64,000 nucleotides of DNA from Pollutimonas sp036675275 (GTDB lineage Bacteria > Pseudomonadota > Gammaproteobacteria > Burkholderiales > Burkholderiaceae_B), in assembly GCA_036675275.1 (NCBI GenBank), contig JAKFFG010000005.1, forward strand, positions 372,001-436,000, given 5' to 3'. The notes under the pieces are model-generated. The model saw nothing but the letters and a program-made list of their open reading frames with translations, made no database searches and was not told the DNA's origin. How positions within the stretch are numbered: the first letter of the stretch is position 1; every line of letters begins with the position of its first letter. Of the stretch, positions 10,008-19,104 are shown piece by piece. The translations under genes and the position numbers were made by a program.

Positions 10008-10498
10008 GCCGACTCCCCGTGCTGTTTGAGTTCCTGAATCATCGCGTCTATTTTTTCCTGCGACATGCGCACACACATATGCTTGTTGTTCATGGTCATG
10101 ACCGGCGAATCGCCGCAAGCACCCATGCATTCGCCTTCCATCAAGGTGAAGAGGCCATCGGGCGTGGTTTCATGGAAGCCGATGCCCAGCTTTTCCTTGA
10201 GGTAGTCCGCGGCCTTGACCCCGTCGCGCAAGGCACAGGGAAGGTTCGTGCACACGGTGATCTTGAACCGGCCCGTGGGATGTGTATTGAACATATTGTA
10301 GAAAGTGGCGACCTCTTGCACGGCAATCGGCGGCACGTGCAGATACGCGGCGACGTCGGCAATGACATCGGTCGATACCCACCCTTTTTCATCCTGAGCG
10401 ATGGCCAGGGCGGCCATGATGGCCGACTGTTGCCTATCGCCTGGGAACTTGGTCAGTTCCCGGTCGATTTTTTGATACGCTTGTTCGGAAAGCAGCAT
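10004..10498 (-). CDS. nuoE: NADH-quinone oxidoreductase subunit E (24 kDa-type)
   Basis: Thioredoxin-like [2Fe-2S] subunit (cluster N1a) that works with NuoF. The four cysteine ligands are in CTNLPCALRDG and GECMGACGDSP. The ATG at 10498 gives MLLSEQAYQKIDRELTKFP, 164 residues, the usual N-terminus in Bordetella-type proteins as I recall it. Further upstream in frame are an ATG at 10528 and a TTG at 10537 that overlaps the nuoD stop; neither has a convincing Shine-Dalgarno site, so the start is uncertain by up to 13 codons. Confidence 0.94.
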   Translation of the reverse strand: MLLSEQAYQKIDRELTKFPGDRQQSAIMAALAIAQDEKGWVSTDVIADVAAYLHVPPIAVQEVATFYNMFNTHPTGRFKITVCTNLPCALRDGVKAADYLKEKLGIGFHETTPDGLFTLMEGECMGACGDSPVMTMNNKHMCVRMSQEKIDAMIQELKQHGESA

Positions 10499-10533
10499 AG
10501 TTTGAATCCGGTTTTTACCTTGGCTCATGCCGT

Positions 10534-11790
10534 TCAACGGTCGATTTCGCCAAACACAATGTCTTGAGTACCAATAATGGTGACGGCGTCGGCAATCATG
10601 TGGCCGCGCGACATTTCATCGAGGGACTGCAGGTGCGCGAAGCCCGGCGCACGGATCTTGAGGCGGTAAGGCTTGTTGGCGCCGTCCGACACCATGTAGA
10701 TGCCGAACTCGCCCTTGGGATGCTCTACCGCGGCATACACTTCGCCAGCCGGCACATGCATGCCTTCGGTAAAGAGCTTGAAGTGATGGATAAGGTCTTC
10801 CATGCCGGTTTTCATGCGTTCCCGCGAAGGAGGCGCAACCTTATGGTTGTCGACTATGACCGGGCCTGGATTGTTGCGCAGCCATTCCACGCATTGGCGG
10901 ATAATGCGATTGCTTTCACGCATTTCGCCTATACGCACCAGATAGCGGTCGTAGCAGTCGCCGTTCACGCCCACGGGTATATCGAAATCCAGGCGATCAT
11001 AGACTTCGTAGGGCTGCATTTTACGCAAATCCCATTCAACGCCCGATCCGCGCAGCATGGGGCCGGTAAAGCCCAGTGCCTTGGCGCGTTCAGGGCTGAC
11101 CACGCCAACGTCGACCAGACGCTGTTTCCAGATACGATTGTCGGTCAGTAGGGTTTCGTACTCGTCGACGCAAGTAGGGAAGCGATTCGTGAAATCTTCG
11201 ATGAAGTCCAGCAAGGAACCGGAACGCGCCTCGTTCATGGCGCGCCTTTCTTTTTCACCACGGTACTTGCTGCCTTCGCCATACTGCGGCATGGCGTCAG
11301 GCAGGTCGCGGTATACCCCGCCTGGACGATAATAGGCGGCGTGCATGCGGGCGCCTGAAACCGCTTCATAGCAGTCCATCAGGTCTTCGCGTTCGCGGAA
11401 TGCATACAGGAACACGGCCATGGCCCCGACGTCAAGGGCATGCGAACCCAAGGACATGAGGTGGTTCAACAGCCGCGTGATCTCGTCGAACATGACGCGA
11501 ATATACTGCGCGCGCAAAGGCACCTGGACGCCCATCAATTTCTCGACGGCCATGACATAAGCGTGCTCGTTGCACATCATGGACACGTAATCCAGGCGAT
11601 CCATGTAAGGCAGTGCTTGCAAATAGGTTTTATGCTCGGCAAGCTTTTCAGTCGCCCGATGCAACAAACCAATATGCGGATCGGCCCGCTGGATGACTTC
11701 GCCATCCAGTTCCAGAACCAGGCGCAAAACGCCGTGGGCAGCCGGATGCTGCGGTCCAAAATTCAGTGTGTAGTTTTTAATATCAGCCAT
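10534..11790 (-). CDS. nuoD: NADH-quinone oxidoreductase subunit D (49 kDa-type)
   Basis: Peripheral subunit that lines the quinone site of complex I, evolutionarily related to the NiFe-hydrogenase large subunit; 418 residues. Family segments include NFGPQHPAAHGVLRLVLELD near the N-terminus, HIGLLHRATEKLAE and the C-terminal IIGTQDIVFGEIDR. The start at 11790 (MADIKNYTLNFG) is one base beyond the nuoC stop. NuoC and NuoD are separate here, unlike the fused NuoCD of E. coli. Confidence 0.97.
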   Translation of the reverse strand: MADIKNYTLNFGPQHPAAHGVLRLVLELDGEVIQRADPHIGLLHRATEKLAEHKTYLQALPYMDRLDYVSMMCNEHAYVMAVEKLMGVQVPLRAQYIRVMFDEITRLLNHLMSLGSHALDVGAMAVFLYAFREREDLMDCYEAVSGARMHAAYYRPGGVYRDLPDAMPQYGEGSKYRGEKERRAMNEARSGSLLDFIEDFTNRFPTCVDEYETLLTDNRIWKQRLVDVGVVSPERAKALGFTGPMLRGSGVEWDLRKMQPYEVYDRLDFDIPVGVNGDCYDRYLVRIGEMRESNRIIRQCVEWLRNNPGPVIVDNHKVAPPSRERMKTGMEDLIHHFKLFTEGMHVPAGEVYAAVEHPKGEFGIYMVSDGANKPYRLKIRAPGFAHLQSLDEMSRGHMIADAVTIIGTQDIVFGEIDR

Positions 11791-11791
11791 A

Positions 11792-12403
11792 TTAGCGCCC
11801 TGCTCCGTAACCTTCTTCACGTACGACGCGCGGAGTGATTTCGCGCGGTTCGATCGTTACGGGCTGGTAAATCACCCGCTGCTGCTCTGTGTCGTAGCGC
11901 ATTTCAACTGTGCCGGACAAAGGGAAGTCTTTGCGGAACGGATGACCGATAAACCCATAATCGGTCAGGATGCGACGCAGGTCGGGATGCCCTTCGAACA
12001 CCACGCCATACAAGTCGAACGCCTCGCGCTCGAACCAATTGACCGCGGGCCATACATCGACCAGCGTGGGCAAGACGGGAAATTCATCATTGGGAACATA
12101 GGCGCGAACGCGCAGGCGCCAGTTGTGCTTCACCGACAGCAAATGCACGACAACCGCAAAGCGCTGCGGATGCAGGCCCGGCTCGACCACGAATGTGGGA
12201 GCCCCCCAGGCGGAGTAATCGATTCCGCACAAGTCGATACAGGTATCGAAACCCAGCGATTCGTTGTCGCGCAAGGCTGTACAGGTATCGACCCAGTCTT
12301 TCGCCGGAACTTCGAGCGTAAGTTCGTTCAGGGACAGCTTCAGCGGCATGGTATCGCCAAAAGCGGTCAATAAATTAGTTTGTAGCGTTTCGAGCCGAGT
12401 CAT
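11792..12403 (-). CDS. nuoC: NADH-quinone oxidoreductase subunit C (30 kDa-type)
   Basis: Peripheral structural subunit of complex I, 203 residues, binding NuoD and NuoB. The family signature WFEREAFDLYGVVFEGHPDL is present around residue 124, followed by RRILTDYGFIGHPFRKDFPL. It lies 41 nt downstream of nuoB and directly before nuoD. Confidence 0.97.
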   Translation of the reverse strand: MTRLETLQTNLLTAFGDTMPLKLSLNELTLEVPAKDWVDTCTALRDNESLGFDTCIDLCGIDYSAWGAPTFVVEPGLHPQRFAVVVHLLSVKHNWRLRVRAYVPNDEFPVLPTLVDVWPAVNWFEREAFDLYGVVFEGHPDLRRILTDYGFIGHPFRKDFPLSGTVEMRYDTEQQRVIYQPVTIEPREITPRVVREEGYGAGR

Positions 12404-12444
12404 AGTTCAAGCAGTTCAACGTTAAGGGTGACAGCCAAGCCGGC

Positions 12445-12921
12445 TTAGCGAGCAATGGTGTTCGTCAAACGAATCTTGTTCTGCATTTGCAGCAGGCCAT
12501 ACACCAGTGCTTCGGCCGTAGGCGGGCACCCCGGCACGTAGACATCGACGGGCACGATGCGATCGCAGCCGCGCACCACCGAATACGAATAGTGGTAATA
12601 GCCCCCGCCATTGGCACAGGACCCCATGGAAACCACCCAGCGAGGCTCGGCCATCTGGTCGTATACCTTGCGCAGTGCGGGCGCCATTTTGTTGCACAAG
12701 GTGCCGGCCACAATCATCAGATCGGACTGGCGCGGGCTGGGACGGAAAATAATACCGAACTGGTCTAGGTCGTAACGAGCCGCGCCCGCGTGCATCATTT
12801 CAACCGCACAGCAGGCTAGACCAAATGTCATGGGCCATAAAGAACCCGTTTTGGCCCAGTTCAGGAACTTGTCTGCACTGGTGGTTACAAAACCTTCTTT
12901 CATAATGCCGTCGATAGCCAT
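12445..12921 (-). CDS. nuoB: NADH-quinone oxidoreductase subunit B (cluster N2)
   Basis: Holds the terminal [4Fe-4S] cluster N2 that reduces quinone; 158 residues. The ligands are the adjacent pair in FGLACCAVEMM, the Cys in GSCANGGG and the Cys in VPGCPPTAEAL. The start at 12921 gives MAIDGIMKEGF, a standard N-terminus. Confidence 0.98.
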   Translation of the reverse strand: MAIDGIMKEGFVTTSADKFLNWAKTGSLWPMTFGLACCAVEMMHAGAARYDLDQFGIIFRPSPRQSDLMIVAGTLCNKMAPALRKVYDQMAEPRWVVSMGSCANGGGYYHYSYSVVRGCDRIVPVDVYVPGCPPTAEALVYGLLQMQNKIRLTNTIAR

Positions 12922-12960
12922 AATTTTGCCTATTTACTATTCAATACAGGAGCGGGCCTT

Positions 12961-13320
12961 CTATTCCCAGTCCAGCGCGCCTTTCTTCCACTCGTAGATA
13001 AAACCCACGGTGAGCACGCCCAAAAATACGAGCACTGTCCAGAAGCCAACCATGCCGATGGTGCCATTGGCGATTGCCCACGGAAACAGGAAAGCGATTT
13101 CAAGATCGAACATGATGAACAGGATCGCGACCAGGTAATAGCGCACATCGAATTTCATACGCGAGTCGCTGAAAGCATCGAAGCCGCACTCATAAGGCGT
13201 GAGTTTCTCGGCATAGGGGCGATGAGGTCCCAGCAGACGACCAGCACCGAGCAATGCGAATCCGATCACGGTCGCGACGATAATAAACAGTAGAACGGGA
13301 AAGTACTCTTGCAGATTCAT
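12961..13320 (-). CDS. nuoA: NADH-quinone oxidoreductase subunit A
   Basis: First gene of the nuo operon: a 119-residue, three-helix membrane subunit. The conserved loop YECGFDAFSDSRMKFDVRYY is present around residues 43-62. The start at 13320 gives MNLQEYFPVLLFIIVATVIG; the open frame continues upstream to 13479 but that extension has no family character. It is followed by nuoB after 39 nt. Confidence 0.97.
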   Translation of the reverse strand: MNLQEYFPVLLFIIVATVIGFALLGAGRLLGPHRPYAEKLTPYECGFDAFSDSRMKFDVRYYLVAILFIMFDLEIAFLFPWAIANGTIGMVGFWTVLVFLGVLTVGFIYEWKKGALDWE

Positions 13321-13671
13321 GCCAAGCAACCAATCACGATAAGTAAACTCTGGGATTGTAGCATTTTGATATCGGCATTCGGGCCAAGCCGGCCGAACTG
13401 AAACATGTTGGTGATGTAGATCAAAGGCACGACTGGCCATAAGCCGGTCTCGTGACGGCATAACGCAACATAAAGGCAAATGGCAAGGCCTGAGCCGGCC
13501 CAGAAGACTATGGCATTCTCACTGCTTATCCAGCCATCAAATTCGCGACCACCGCCGCCAACGTGCTTGCCCACCCTTTCATGAACATCCCTCGCCTCGG
13601 GCCAATTACTCACACGCGTTCTCCATACGCCGACAAACACTCACTCCACCCGAAACTGGTGACAAAAACAC
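13321..13671. other. Intergenic region upstream of nuoA
   Basis: About 350 bases between the start of nuoA and the terminator of the porin gene. It should hold the nuo promoter, read leftward. I see no convincing coding frame; the short open frames here have no recognisable character. In many relatives a tRNA-Leu gene and secG occupy this place; here they are about 32 kb to the right. Confidence 0.5.
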
Positions 13672-13699
13672 AAAAAGCCACTCCGAAGAGTGGCTTTTT
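13672..13699 (-). terminator. Rho-independent terminator of the porin gene
   Basis: Perfect 12-bp inverted repeat, AAAAAGCCACTC and GAGTGGCTTTTT, around a CGAA loop. It lies about 80 nt beyond the porin stop. It has A/T tails on both sides and could stop transcription from either direction, shielding nuo from porin read-through. Confidence 0.85.
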
Positions 13700-13781
13700 G
13701 CTGCAAGCACGCTTGCTTCACTTAGTTCAGCAGCCCGGCGAGCCGGGCCGCATCGGCGCATAGGCTAGCTATGCAATCCGA

Positions 13782-14900
13782 TTAGAACTGGTGACGGAGA
13801 CCAACACCGATCAAAGTAGATTTAGCGTCGTCAGCGAAGAATGCATTCTTGGCATACGAACCAATCGCGTAAACGTTGGTGCGCTTCGAGATGCCGTATG
13901 TGTAGCCCAAGCTGTAGATCTGGGTCTTTTCCAGATCGGTACCAGCTGGCAGCGCGTCAGGGCCGTCAGTTGGGTCAGCCATTTGCCAGGAAGCCAGCAC
14001 CTTGCCATTGCCGATAGGCGCGGACAAACCAACCATGTACGAGTTAACCTTCAAGCCGTCCAGATTCAGACCATCGTAGGGATTGAATTCGATGTCTTCC
14101 GACAGCGAACCCGAAATACCGCTGGAGAATAGACCGTTACGAGTTTGGCCAAAAGCCAAGTGAGCCTTCACGACTTCGAAATCATACGCGCCACCGAGGT
14201 TCCACTGCTTGACATTAACGTCAGTAGCGTCAACTTTGGATTGGTCGTACGACAGTGCTACAGCGATAGGGCCGTTAGCATAGCGAAGACCGGTCGTGAT
14301 GGCTTTGTTGTTGGTGTCGTCAGGATTGGTGATTCCAGGAGCATCGACATCCCAACCTTGGTTGCCGTTGGTGTTGAACGAGTAGCCAACGCCGAACTGG
14401 AAGCCCGAGAAGTTAGGGGTTTGATACATTACCATGTTGTCGTAACGTACTGTGTTGACCGAGCTGAAAGTCGTACCCAGGTTGGCTTGGTTGAAGCCCA
14501 ACGCGAACGGATCGATTGCGCCGAAGTATTTCGAGCCAATGTTGGTTTGACGACCCAGGTCGAATTGACCCCAGGAATCGCCGGCCAGACCCAAAGTAGC
14601 CTGACGACCGAACAGACGACCGCCTTGCGCACTGTTGCCGTTACCGAGATCAAAGCCGCTTTCCAATTGGAATACAGCGCGCAGGCCGTTACCCAGATCT
14701 TCAGAGCCTTTCAGACCCCAGCGATTGCCGGACTGAATGCCGTTGATCATGCCGGTCTTTTTGGCCGAAGCATCACCAACTTCAAGTTTTTGGTAACCAA
14801 TACCACCGTCCAGGATACCGTACAGGGTAACCGATGTTTCTGCCTGAGCAACGCCAGCGAAGCCAGCAATTAGAGCAGCAGCGAGCAGAGTCTTTTTCAT
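13782..14900 (-). CDS. General outer-membrane porin (Burkholderiales type)
   Basis: A 372-residue beta-barrel porin that lets small solutes cross the outer membrane. The signal peptide MKKTLLAAALIAGFAGVAQA is clear and is followed by ETSVTLYGILDGGIGY, the usual first strand of this family. The L3-like segment and the final aromatic residue (VGLRHQF) needed for outer-membrane assembly are present. It is monocistronic, with its own terminator. In Bordetella a porin of this kind also lies next to nuoA (from memory). Expression level and ion selectivity cannot be read from sequence. Confidence 0.93.
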   Translation of the reverse strand: MKKTLLAAALIAGFAGVAQAETSVTLYGILDGGIGYQKLEVGDASAKKTGMINGIQSGNRWGLKGSEDLGNGLRAVFQLESGFDLGNGNSAQGGRLFGRQATLGLAGDSWGQFDLGRQTNIGSKYFGAIDPFALGFNQANLGTTFSSVNTVRYDNMVMYQTPNFSGFQFGVGYSFNTNGNQGWDVDAPGITNPDDTNNKAITTGLRYANGPIAVALSYDQSKVDATDVNVKQWNLGGAYDFEVVKAHLAFGQTRNGLFSSGISGSLSEDIEFNPYDGLNLDGLKVNSYMVGLSAPIGNGKVLASWQMADPTDGPDALPAGTDLEKTQIYSLGYTYGISKRTNVYAIGSYAKNAFFADDAKSTLIGVGLRHQF

Positions 14901-15338
14901 GTAAGAAATCTCCGTAGATTTGAGTAAACAGAGCAGCGACTTCCAAAACGAGTGCTGCTGCTCTTTCTAACTCCGCGATGGGAAGTTGGAGCTATTGCAT
15001 CAAAATTCGGGGCCGCTGGCTATGGTGGCGTTAGCAAAAGCTCCTGTTTTCTTCTTTTGTGTTGGGCAACCGCAACAAAACCTCTACTACACCCCATAAA
15101 GACTAGGGATTACCCTTGGTTCGGCTGTGGCGCCACAGACACAAATTCGGGCATATACAGGTGCTGATATTTATTTTAATTAAATGCCACAAGCGCTTGT
15201 TTTCATTATGCTTTGCATATATCAGCCGCTGATGTTTATTTGCTTTCTTTTCAATGATTTGCAATCTATCTTGATCGTCCATCGCCGAGAATTCCCGTCC
15301 CCTCAGCATACCTATCGGACTGGATCGTTGAAAAATCT
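14901..15338. other. AT-rich intergenic region upstream of the porin
   Basis: About 440 bases without a credible gene. The left part must carry the porin promoter and leader; GAGCAGC at 14931 and GCTGCTC at 14957 could form a leader hairpin. The stretch 15160-15280 is distinctly AT-rich and holds two similar copies of GCTGATRTTTATTT at about 15162 and 15229. I cannot assign a function to these copies. Confidence 0.4.
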
Positions 15339-16469
15339 TCAAAAACGGCGCAAGTGGTTATCCCAGGACACCGTGGCAGAGTCTTGAATTTCTTTCTTTT
15401 GCTCATCAGAAAAAAGCGTCGCGAGCGTACCCTGCCCGCTTGTGACAATGAATCCGCGCTCGCTGGCAGGCGCCACACCGCAGCCGTCGAAAACATCGTG
15501 ACGAGCCAGAAAATCACCGCTGGCGGCGTCCCACAACAGGACTTTGCCTCCAACCGGGCTCGATGTAGCAACTACAGTGCCCGCATTATTGACCGCCATC
15601 GATCCTACGTAATTTTTCATGCTGCGCAAAACCTCTTTAGGCCCGGCAAACAGCTGTATCGGCGACCCTTGGCGGTGCCTGCCCACCAAGGGCGGGCCGT
15701 CTTGCGCGGCGCCGGTGTATTGGCACCCTAGCCATACCGCCCCGCGTCCGTCGACGACGAGATGCCGGATCGACAACCTATTGAGCTCCGGTTCCAGGAA
15801 CACTTGTTCCAGCAGCTCGCCAGTCTGCATATCGAGGTATGCGAGAGACGGCTGCATGGTGCCGGCATTGAGCTGAAGCTTGCCATAGTCGGGATGCGTC
15901 AGAATGCCGCCATTAGCAACGCACAGCGTGCGCCCATCAGGCATGAGCACAACCTCATGCGGACCGACACCGGCGCTTGGATACTCGCCGATACGGCGAT
16001 ATTGGCCTTGTTCACTGCTGTCGTATACGCCCAATACGCCGCGGCCTGCTTCATAGTCGTTTTCGGTAGCCACCATGATCTTCCCGTCCGGCGAATACAC
16101 GCCGTGACCGAAAAAATGGCGGCCAGGCGCCGCTTGGAGGGCCTGTAGCGGACGCTTGCCTGCCACATCGAAGGCAATGGCAAAGAAACCCGGCTGGCGC
16201 CCGAATACAGTTGCGCGACCGCGTGCGGGATCGAGAGCAAAGCTGTGGCCTCGATCGGGCATCGGGATGACAAGCTGATCGGTACCCTGCGCGTCGAATA
16301 CAGCGGCTTCGAAGCGGCCGTCGTTCTTGCGGGCGGCCAGGTATAGAGGTTCGGAGGACGCCGATGCAGAGGCCTGCGCAATACGTGCGCGACTCATGCC
16401 TAGCGAGCCGGCGCCATAGGCAGCCAGCAGCGCCACAAAACGACGGCGGCTAATCTCCATCGAGCGCAT
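15339..16469 (-). CDS. DUF1513-type exported beta-propeller-like protein
   Basis: A 376-residue protein starting MRSMEISRRRFVALLAAYGAG: a twin-arginine-type signal (SRRRF) followed by a hydrophobic run, so export in folded form is likely. The rest has repeated short blocks (GHGVYSPDGKIMVATEND, VGPHEVVLMPDGRTLCVANGG) typical of DUF1513 proteins with a propeller-like fold. It is the last gene of the imelysin operon and overlaps the upstream imelysin gene by 20 nt. DUF1513 genes usually accompany imelysin and di-haem oxidoreductase genes, which suggests a role in periplasmic iron uptake; the biochemical function is unknown. Confidence 0.85.
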   Translation of the reverse strand: MRSMEISRRRFVALLAAYGAGSLGMSRARIAQASASASSEPLYLAARKNDGRFEAAVFDAQGTDQLVIPMPDRGHSFALDPARGRATVFGRQPGFFAIAFDVAGKRPLQALQAAPGRHFFGHGVYSPDGKIMVATENDYEAGRGVLGVYDSSEQGQYRRIGEYPSAGVGPHEVVLMPDGRTLCVANGGILTHPDYGKLQLNAGTMQPSLAYLDMQTGELLEQVFLEPELNRLSIRHLVVDGRGAVWLGCQYTGAAQDGPPLVGRHRQGSPIQLFAGPKEVLRSMKNYVGSMAVNNAGTVVATSSPVGGKVLLWDAASGDFLARHDVFDGCGVAPASERGFIVTSGQGTLATLFSDEQKKEIQDSATVSWDNHLRRF

Positions 16470-17583
16470 TGAAGCCGATTCGTACGCCGAACGCAGGGGC
16501 CACGTGTTCGTCTACCAGGCTCTTGGCGTTCTTCATCAACAGCGTGGCCAGTGTCAATTGCCGGTAGCCATCTTCGGTACTAAGGAGTTCCACAAAATCG
16601 AGGGTATCGCTGCCCGCCTGCATGGCCTTGAAGTTATCGTCGATGCGACGCAATTCGGCCTGGATACTGTCGTCTATCCATATTTCGTCGCCTTCATACC
16701 GGTAACCGCCGGCCCGATAGAAACGAAGCATGCCTTGAACTGAAGCAGCCATGGAGGCTATTGACTGACCGCTGCGCCAGAACGGAGCCCTCTTGGCCTT
16801 GACGGCCTCGATACTTTCGCCCAATACCGGCAACAGCTTCACATCCCTCGCAAACTGGAGTCCGGTGGACAAGGCCTTGATGGCTTCCGCCGCAACTTCT
16901 TGCTGGGAACGATACAGGGAATTCCCCGCAGAAGGCCGTGCAAATTGCTGCGCATAGCTTCCTCCTGGTCGCCATTCGTTGGCCAGCTCGGACCCCAGCT
17001 GCTCGAGGTTGCCGGCAATAGACATCGCATAGGAACATGTTTCCGGAGTGGCGCCGGCCGCCACGTCGCCATTGGAGAGCCCCGCCAACAGACCTCCTTC
17101 CCGATACAGCACATACTCGAGCGCAGGCAACCCTTGTATTGCCACGCTATGCGTGGCCAGCTGGGCAGCATCGGGTATGGCATCGGGCTTTGCCAGGACG
17201 CCTTGTACCTGGCGCAAGGTAATGCCGCGCGGATCGGGCCAGAAATTGAGTTTTTCATAACGGTTGGCTTTTACCAACGGCCCGAAGCGCAAAAACTCAA
17301 TACCGGCCCATGCCCCGACCAATTGCGCAAAGCCCTTGTCTATCCGCCGGGCGCCTGCTTTATCCGGTGCGGCACACCAGTCCTGCAGAGCGGCGTTAAG
17401 CCGGTCCGCGGATCGATGAAAGCCCTGCATTGCAGGGCTTATGTAGGTCGACGTCAACCTTTTCCCGAAATCGGGGGGCAGTTCACCTGCATATGACGTC
17501 ATGGCTGGCAAAAGCGCGGCGACGCACAATACTGGCCGCATCCAGCCGATGCACAATTGGGATATCGAGAATGTTCTAGTCAT
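16450..17583 (-). CDS. Imelysin-family periplasmic protein (second copy)
   Basis: A 377-residue protein with an N-terminal signal sequence (cleavage probably after SYA, near residue 32) and an imelysin fold. The block corresponding to the family GxHxxE motif reads QGLPALEYVLYREGG, with Pro in place of His, as in the second-type imelysins of such operons. Imelysins act in periplasmic or surface iron acquisition. It starts 3 nt after the di-haem oxidoreductase stop and overlaps the DUF1513 gene, so all are probably cotranscribed. Confidence 0.87.
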   Translation of the reverse strand: MTRTFSISQLCIGWMRPVLCVAALLPAMTSYAGELPPDFGKRLTSTYISPAMQGFHRSADRLNAALQDWCAAPDKAGARRIDKGFAQLVGAWAGIEFLRFGPLVKANRYEKLNFWPDPRGITLRQVQGVLAKPDAIPDAAQLATHSVAIQGLPALEYVLYREGGLLAGLSNGDVAAGATPETCSYAMSIAGNLEQLGSELANEWRPGGSYAQQFARPSAGNSLYRSQQEVAAEAIKALSTGLQFARDVKLLPVLGESIEAVKAKRAPFWRSGQSIASMAASVQGMLRFYRAGGYRYEGDEIWIDDSIQAELRRIDDNFKAMQAGSDTLDFVELLSTEDGYRQLTLATLLMKNAKSLVDEHVAPAFGVRIGFNALDGD

Positions 17584-17586
17584 TGC

Positions 17587-19095
17587 CTACAAGGATTCCA
17601 GGAACAGGATCAGGTCTGCACGCTGTGCAGGGGTCATGGCTGCGACGCGGTCACGCGGCACCTGAGCTTCGCCGCCATGCCAGAGTATGGCTTCCAGCAG
17701 GGTACGTGCCCGGCCATCATGCAGCCATGTGGCATTCGGGTTCACCGTTTTGGTCAGCCCTATGCCCCACAACGGCGGCGTACGCCATTCGCGCCCGCTT
17801 GCATCGCCCTCGTCCTGGCCGTCGGCCAGGCCGGGACCCATGTCGTGCAGCAACAAATCGGTATACGGCCAGATCAACTGGAAACGATGCTCGGCGCGTG
17901 CCGCATCGCGGCTCGTCACGTATTTGGGTACGTGGCAGGCAATGCAATTGGACTCATAGAAGAGTTTCTTTCCGGCCAGGACACGCTCGCCATCCACATT
18001 ACGGCGCTGCGGCAACGCGAGGTTCTGGGAGTACGTCGTCACGAAATCCATGAGCCGGCCCGGCACTTCGTGCTCGCCCAGATGCTCCTGAGCTCCATTC
18101 GGCATGTCGAAACACGAGGTTTGCGCCGGCATGCAGTCGCCGTAGTGACTGGGAAACATGGGAGAGGACAAGCCCATGTCTCCTGAAAATGCATTCGCGG
18201 ATTGATGCTCGACCGTGGGTTGGCCCGCCTTCCAGTTGAAGCGACCCAGCACTTGTTTGCCGGTACGCACGTCCTTGATCCAATTTGGCCTTCCTGAAAT
18301 ACCGTCAGGCTTATCGGCAGCGGCATGCGCCAGAATATCGTCCTGATGAATGGCCTCGAGCAGACCGAGACCCAGCATGGGCGGTGCCAGCCGCGGCGAA
18401 AAGCGGACGTCGGGATGCAATGGACCATATCCCAGGTCGTTGACGGTATAAGTAGGATCCATCAGCACCACGGTTTCGCCCCCGTTGAGCTTGACGGGAA
18501 CTTCGCGATAGTCGATTTGTATGCTTCCTTCAGCAGGTAGGCCAGGCACGGCGAAAGGCTGCAACTGGTGCCCATAGACCGGGTCCGGCAATGAAGCGAC
18601 CTCGCCCTGATGCAGACGCTCGCGCGCCTCTTCGGGGTTCCCCGGAATAGAGAGCCGCAACAACAAGGCGACCACGTCGCTGCGCTGCAAAGGATCGAAG
18701 CCTGGCACCGTGCCCCTGCCATCCTTGACGTGGCAGGCCTGACAGGATCGCGCATTGGACAGCGGCCCTAGACCATCGGAAGCCAGGGTGGACGATGGCG
18801 ACGACACCCAGTCCTTGCGGAACAAACCATTTCCCACCATGAATTCCTGCCGCCCTTCGAAGGTCAGATTGGCGGCGGGGTGGGAAAAAATGTCGGGATT
18901 GATCAGCTTATTGACCGTTCCCGCACCGCCTTGCATGGTTTCGAAGCGCTCGGCTTCGGAAAAGTCCGTTGTCGGACGAGTGATCTCCGCGACCCGGGCA
19001 CGGTCGGCCGCGCTTAGATCGGATCGAAGTATGGGGTCGGCCGCCAACGCCGTCGCGGCCGCCGCCAAAAGAACAAGACTGACTACAAGTTTCAC
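17587..19095 (-). CDS. Periplasmic di-haem oxidoreductase
   Basis: A 502-residue secreted c-type cytochrome; signal peptide MKLVVSLVLLAAAATALA. Two haem c attachment motifs are present: CQACH near residue 120 and CIACH near residue 380. The family, sometimes annotated thiol oxidoreductase, is distantly related to cytochrome c peroxidases. Placed between two imelysin genes, it probably performs an iron redox step during uptake, which is inference from context. Nine nt separate its start from the upstream imelysin stop. Confidence 0.88.
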   Translation of the reverse strand: MKLVVSLVLLAAAATALAADPILRSDLSAADRARVAEITRPTTDFSEAERFETMQGGAGTVNKLINPDIFSHPAANLTFEGRQEFMVGNGLFRKDWVSSPSSTLASDGLGPLSNARSCQACHVKDGRGTVPGFDPLQRSDVVALLLRLSIPGNPEEARERLHQGEVASLPDPVYGHQLQPFAVPGLPAEGSIQIDYREVPVKLNGGETVVLMDPTYTVNDLGYGPLHPDVRFSPRLAPPMLGLGLLEAIHQDDILAHAAADKPDGISGRPNWIKDVRTGKQVLGRFNWKAGQPTVEHQSANAFSGDMGLSSPMFPSHYGDCMPAQTSCFDMPNGAQEHLGEHEVPGRLMDFVTTYSQNLALPQRRNVDGERVLAGKKLFYESNCIACHVPKYVTSRDAARAEHRFQLIWPYTDLLLHDMGPGLADGQDEGDASGREWRTPPLWGIGLTKTVNPNATWLHDGRARTLLEAILWHGGEAQVPRDRVAAMTPAQRADLILFLESL

Positions 19096-19104
19096 TGTTT
19101 CACA

